From: Candidatus Margulisiibacteriota bacterium
GTDB lineage: Bacteria; Margulisbacteria; WOR-1; O2-12-FULL-45-9
Length of the DNA stretch: 7,614 bases
Reading direction: 5' to 3'
NCBI GenBank assembly: GCA_018814265.1
Contig: JAHIZU010000060.1
Location: 1-7,614 of the forward strand
The position numbers were made by a program, and so were the translations under genes. The notes beneath the pieces are model-generated. The model saw only the letters and a list, made by a program, of their open reading frames with translations. It was not told where the DNA came from and did not search any database. Of the stretch, positions 7,033 through 7,614 are shown in pieces; positions within the stretch are counted from its first letter, which is position 1; every line of letters starts with the position of its first letter.

Positions 7033-7614
7033 ATGAAAAACCTATATGAACGAGCCAAAAAAGTCTCCTCTCCGGTCTTAGGTCGCTATTTCCCTGGTTT
7101 TGAGATCAGATCAGCCAAGGGCTGTTATTTAACTGGCGGCAGTGGCAAAAAATATCTCGATTTCTCGTCAGGCATTGCTGTGGCAACAACAGGTCATACT
7201 CACCCCAAGGTAGTGGCAGCAGCCCAGAAACAGACCGCCAAGCTTATACATATATGTATCGGCGTGGCTGAATATGAACCCTACGTTGTTCTGGCTGAAA
7301 AACTCTCTAAGATCGTCCCGTTCAAGAACGGCCAATTCTTTTTCTGTCAAAGCGGCTCAGAAGCGGTTGAGGCCGCTCTTAAGTTGGCAAAATATGTAAC
7401 TAAAAAACCGGGCTTAGTTGCTTTGCGCGGAGCATTTCATGGCCGCACCATGGGCGCCCTGTCGTTGACCACATCAAAAATGAAATACCGCTATGGTTAT
7501 GAACCATTACTGCCAAAAGTCTACATTGCTAAACCTGATCTTAAATCAGTTGAAAAACTACTGCGCACGAAAAATGTCGCGGCCCTGATCCTTGAACCGA
7601 TCATGGGTGAAGGC
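7033..7614 (+). CDS. Class III PLP-dependent aminotransferase (4-aminobutyrate/acetylornithine type), N-terminal part, truncated at right edge
   Basis: The frame is open from the ATG at 7033 to the window end: 194 residues, a little under half of a family of roughly 400-450. The enzyme moves an amino group from an omega-amine or amino-acid donor to a keto acid using pyridoxal phosphate, in the cytoplasm. Seen: GCYLTGGSGKKYLDFSSGIA with TTGHTHPKV, the usual N-terminal substrate-site region (about 30-60). SGSEAVEAALKLAK at 107-120 is the loop that holds the cofactor phosphate. AFHGRTMGALSLT at 134-146 contains the ring-stacking region. LILEPIMGEG at 185-194 is the conserved strand before the cofactor Asp. 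That Asp and the Schiff-base Lys lie beyond the window. GSEAVE and the HGRTMGALSLT stretch favour a 4-aminobutyrate aminotransferase-like subgroup over ArgD, but substrate cannot be assigned from this half, so no gene symbol is given. Divergent from the protease, 43 bases between starts. Confidence 0.93.
   Translation, partial: MKNLYERAKKVSSPVLGRYFPGFEIRSAKGCYLTGGSGKKYLDFSSGIAVATTGHTHPKVVAAAQKQTAKLIHICIGVAEYEPYVVLAEKLSKIVPFKNGQFFFCQSGSEAVEAALKLAKYVTKKPGLVALRGAFHGRTMGALSLTTSKMKYRYGYEPLLPKVYIAKPDLKSVEKLLRTKNVAALILEPIMGEG

Noticed and set aside
1..7614. CRISPR arrays, tRNA/rRNA genes, insertion sequences, riboswitches
   Set aside because: Read through for direct repeats with spacers, cloverleaf sequences and transposase motifs; none was seen, and almost all bases are covered by four well-supported genes.

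Overview
The window looks like a piece of chromosome from a Gram-negative (two-membrane) bacterium. The evidence is a very large secreted protein with a beta-barrel-like C-terminal half ending in phenylalanine, next to a secreted protease with multi-domain C-terminal appendages. The long protein resembles, from memory, surface proteins of uncultured candidate phyla (for example Saganbacteria/WOR-1, WOR-3 and Fibrobacterota-like groups). That placement is a low-confidence inference, because no rRNA or other taxonomic marker is present.

Layout: (1) bases 1-647, plus strand, the C-terminal half of a FabF-type beta-ketoacyl-ACP synthase, cut by the left edge. (2) After a 28-base gap, 676-4776, plus strand, a 1366-residue exported protein. 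It has a signal peptide, an N-terminal beta-rich domain, six divergent copies of a roughly 60-residue module, and a long C-terminal region of about a dozen regularly spaced beta-hairpins. (3) After only 5 bases, converging on it, 4782-6989, minus strand, a secreted subtilisin-family serine protease with propeptide, intact catalytic triad, two tandem Ig-like repeats and a C-terminal domain of the FlgD-Ig/type IX sorting-domain kind. (4) A 43-base divergent intergenic region with promoters for both flanking genes. (5) 7033-7614, plus strand, the N-terminal 194 residues of a class III PLP aminotransferase, cut by the right edge.

The two ends are ordinary metabolism (fatty-acid elongation and amino-group transfer). 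The middle two genes are both envelope or secretion proteins. The modules of the barrel protein recall those of SprA, the outer-membrane translocon of type IX secretion, and the facing protease ends in a domain like type IX cargo signals. This suggests, but does not prove, that the two are functionally related.

All three start codons visible in the window lack a Shine-Dalgarno sequence and instead have a -10 promoter hexamer ending 8-9 bases before the ATG. This predicts leaderless or nearly leaderless mRNAs. The same observation shows that the protease starts at 6989 rather than at the longer open-frame start at 7058. No tRNA, rRNA, CRISPR array, insertion sequence or convincing intrinsic terminator was seen, and no gene-free stretch exceeds 43 bases.
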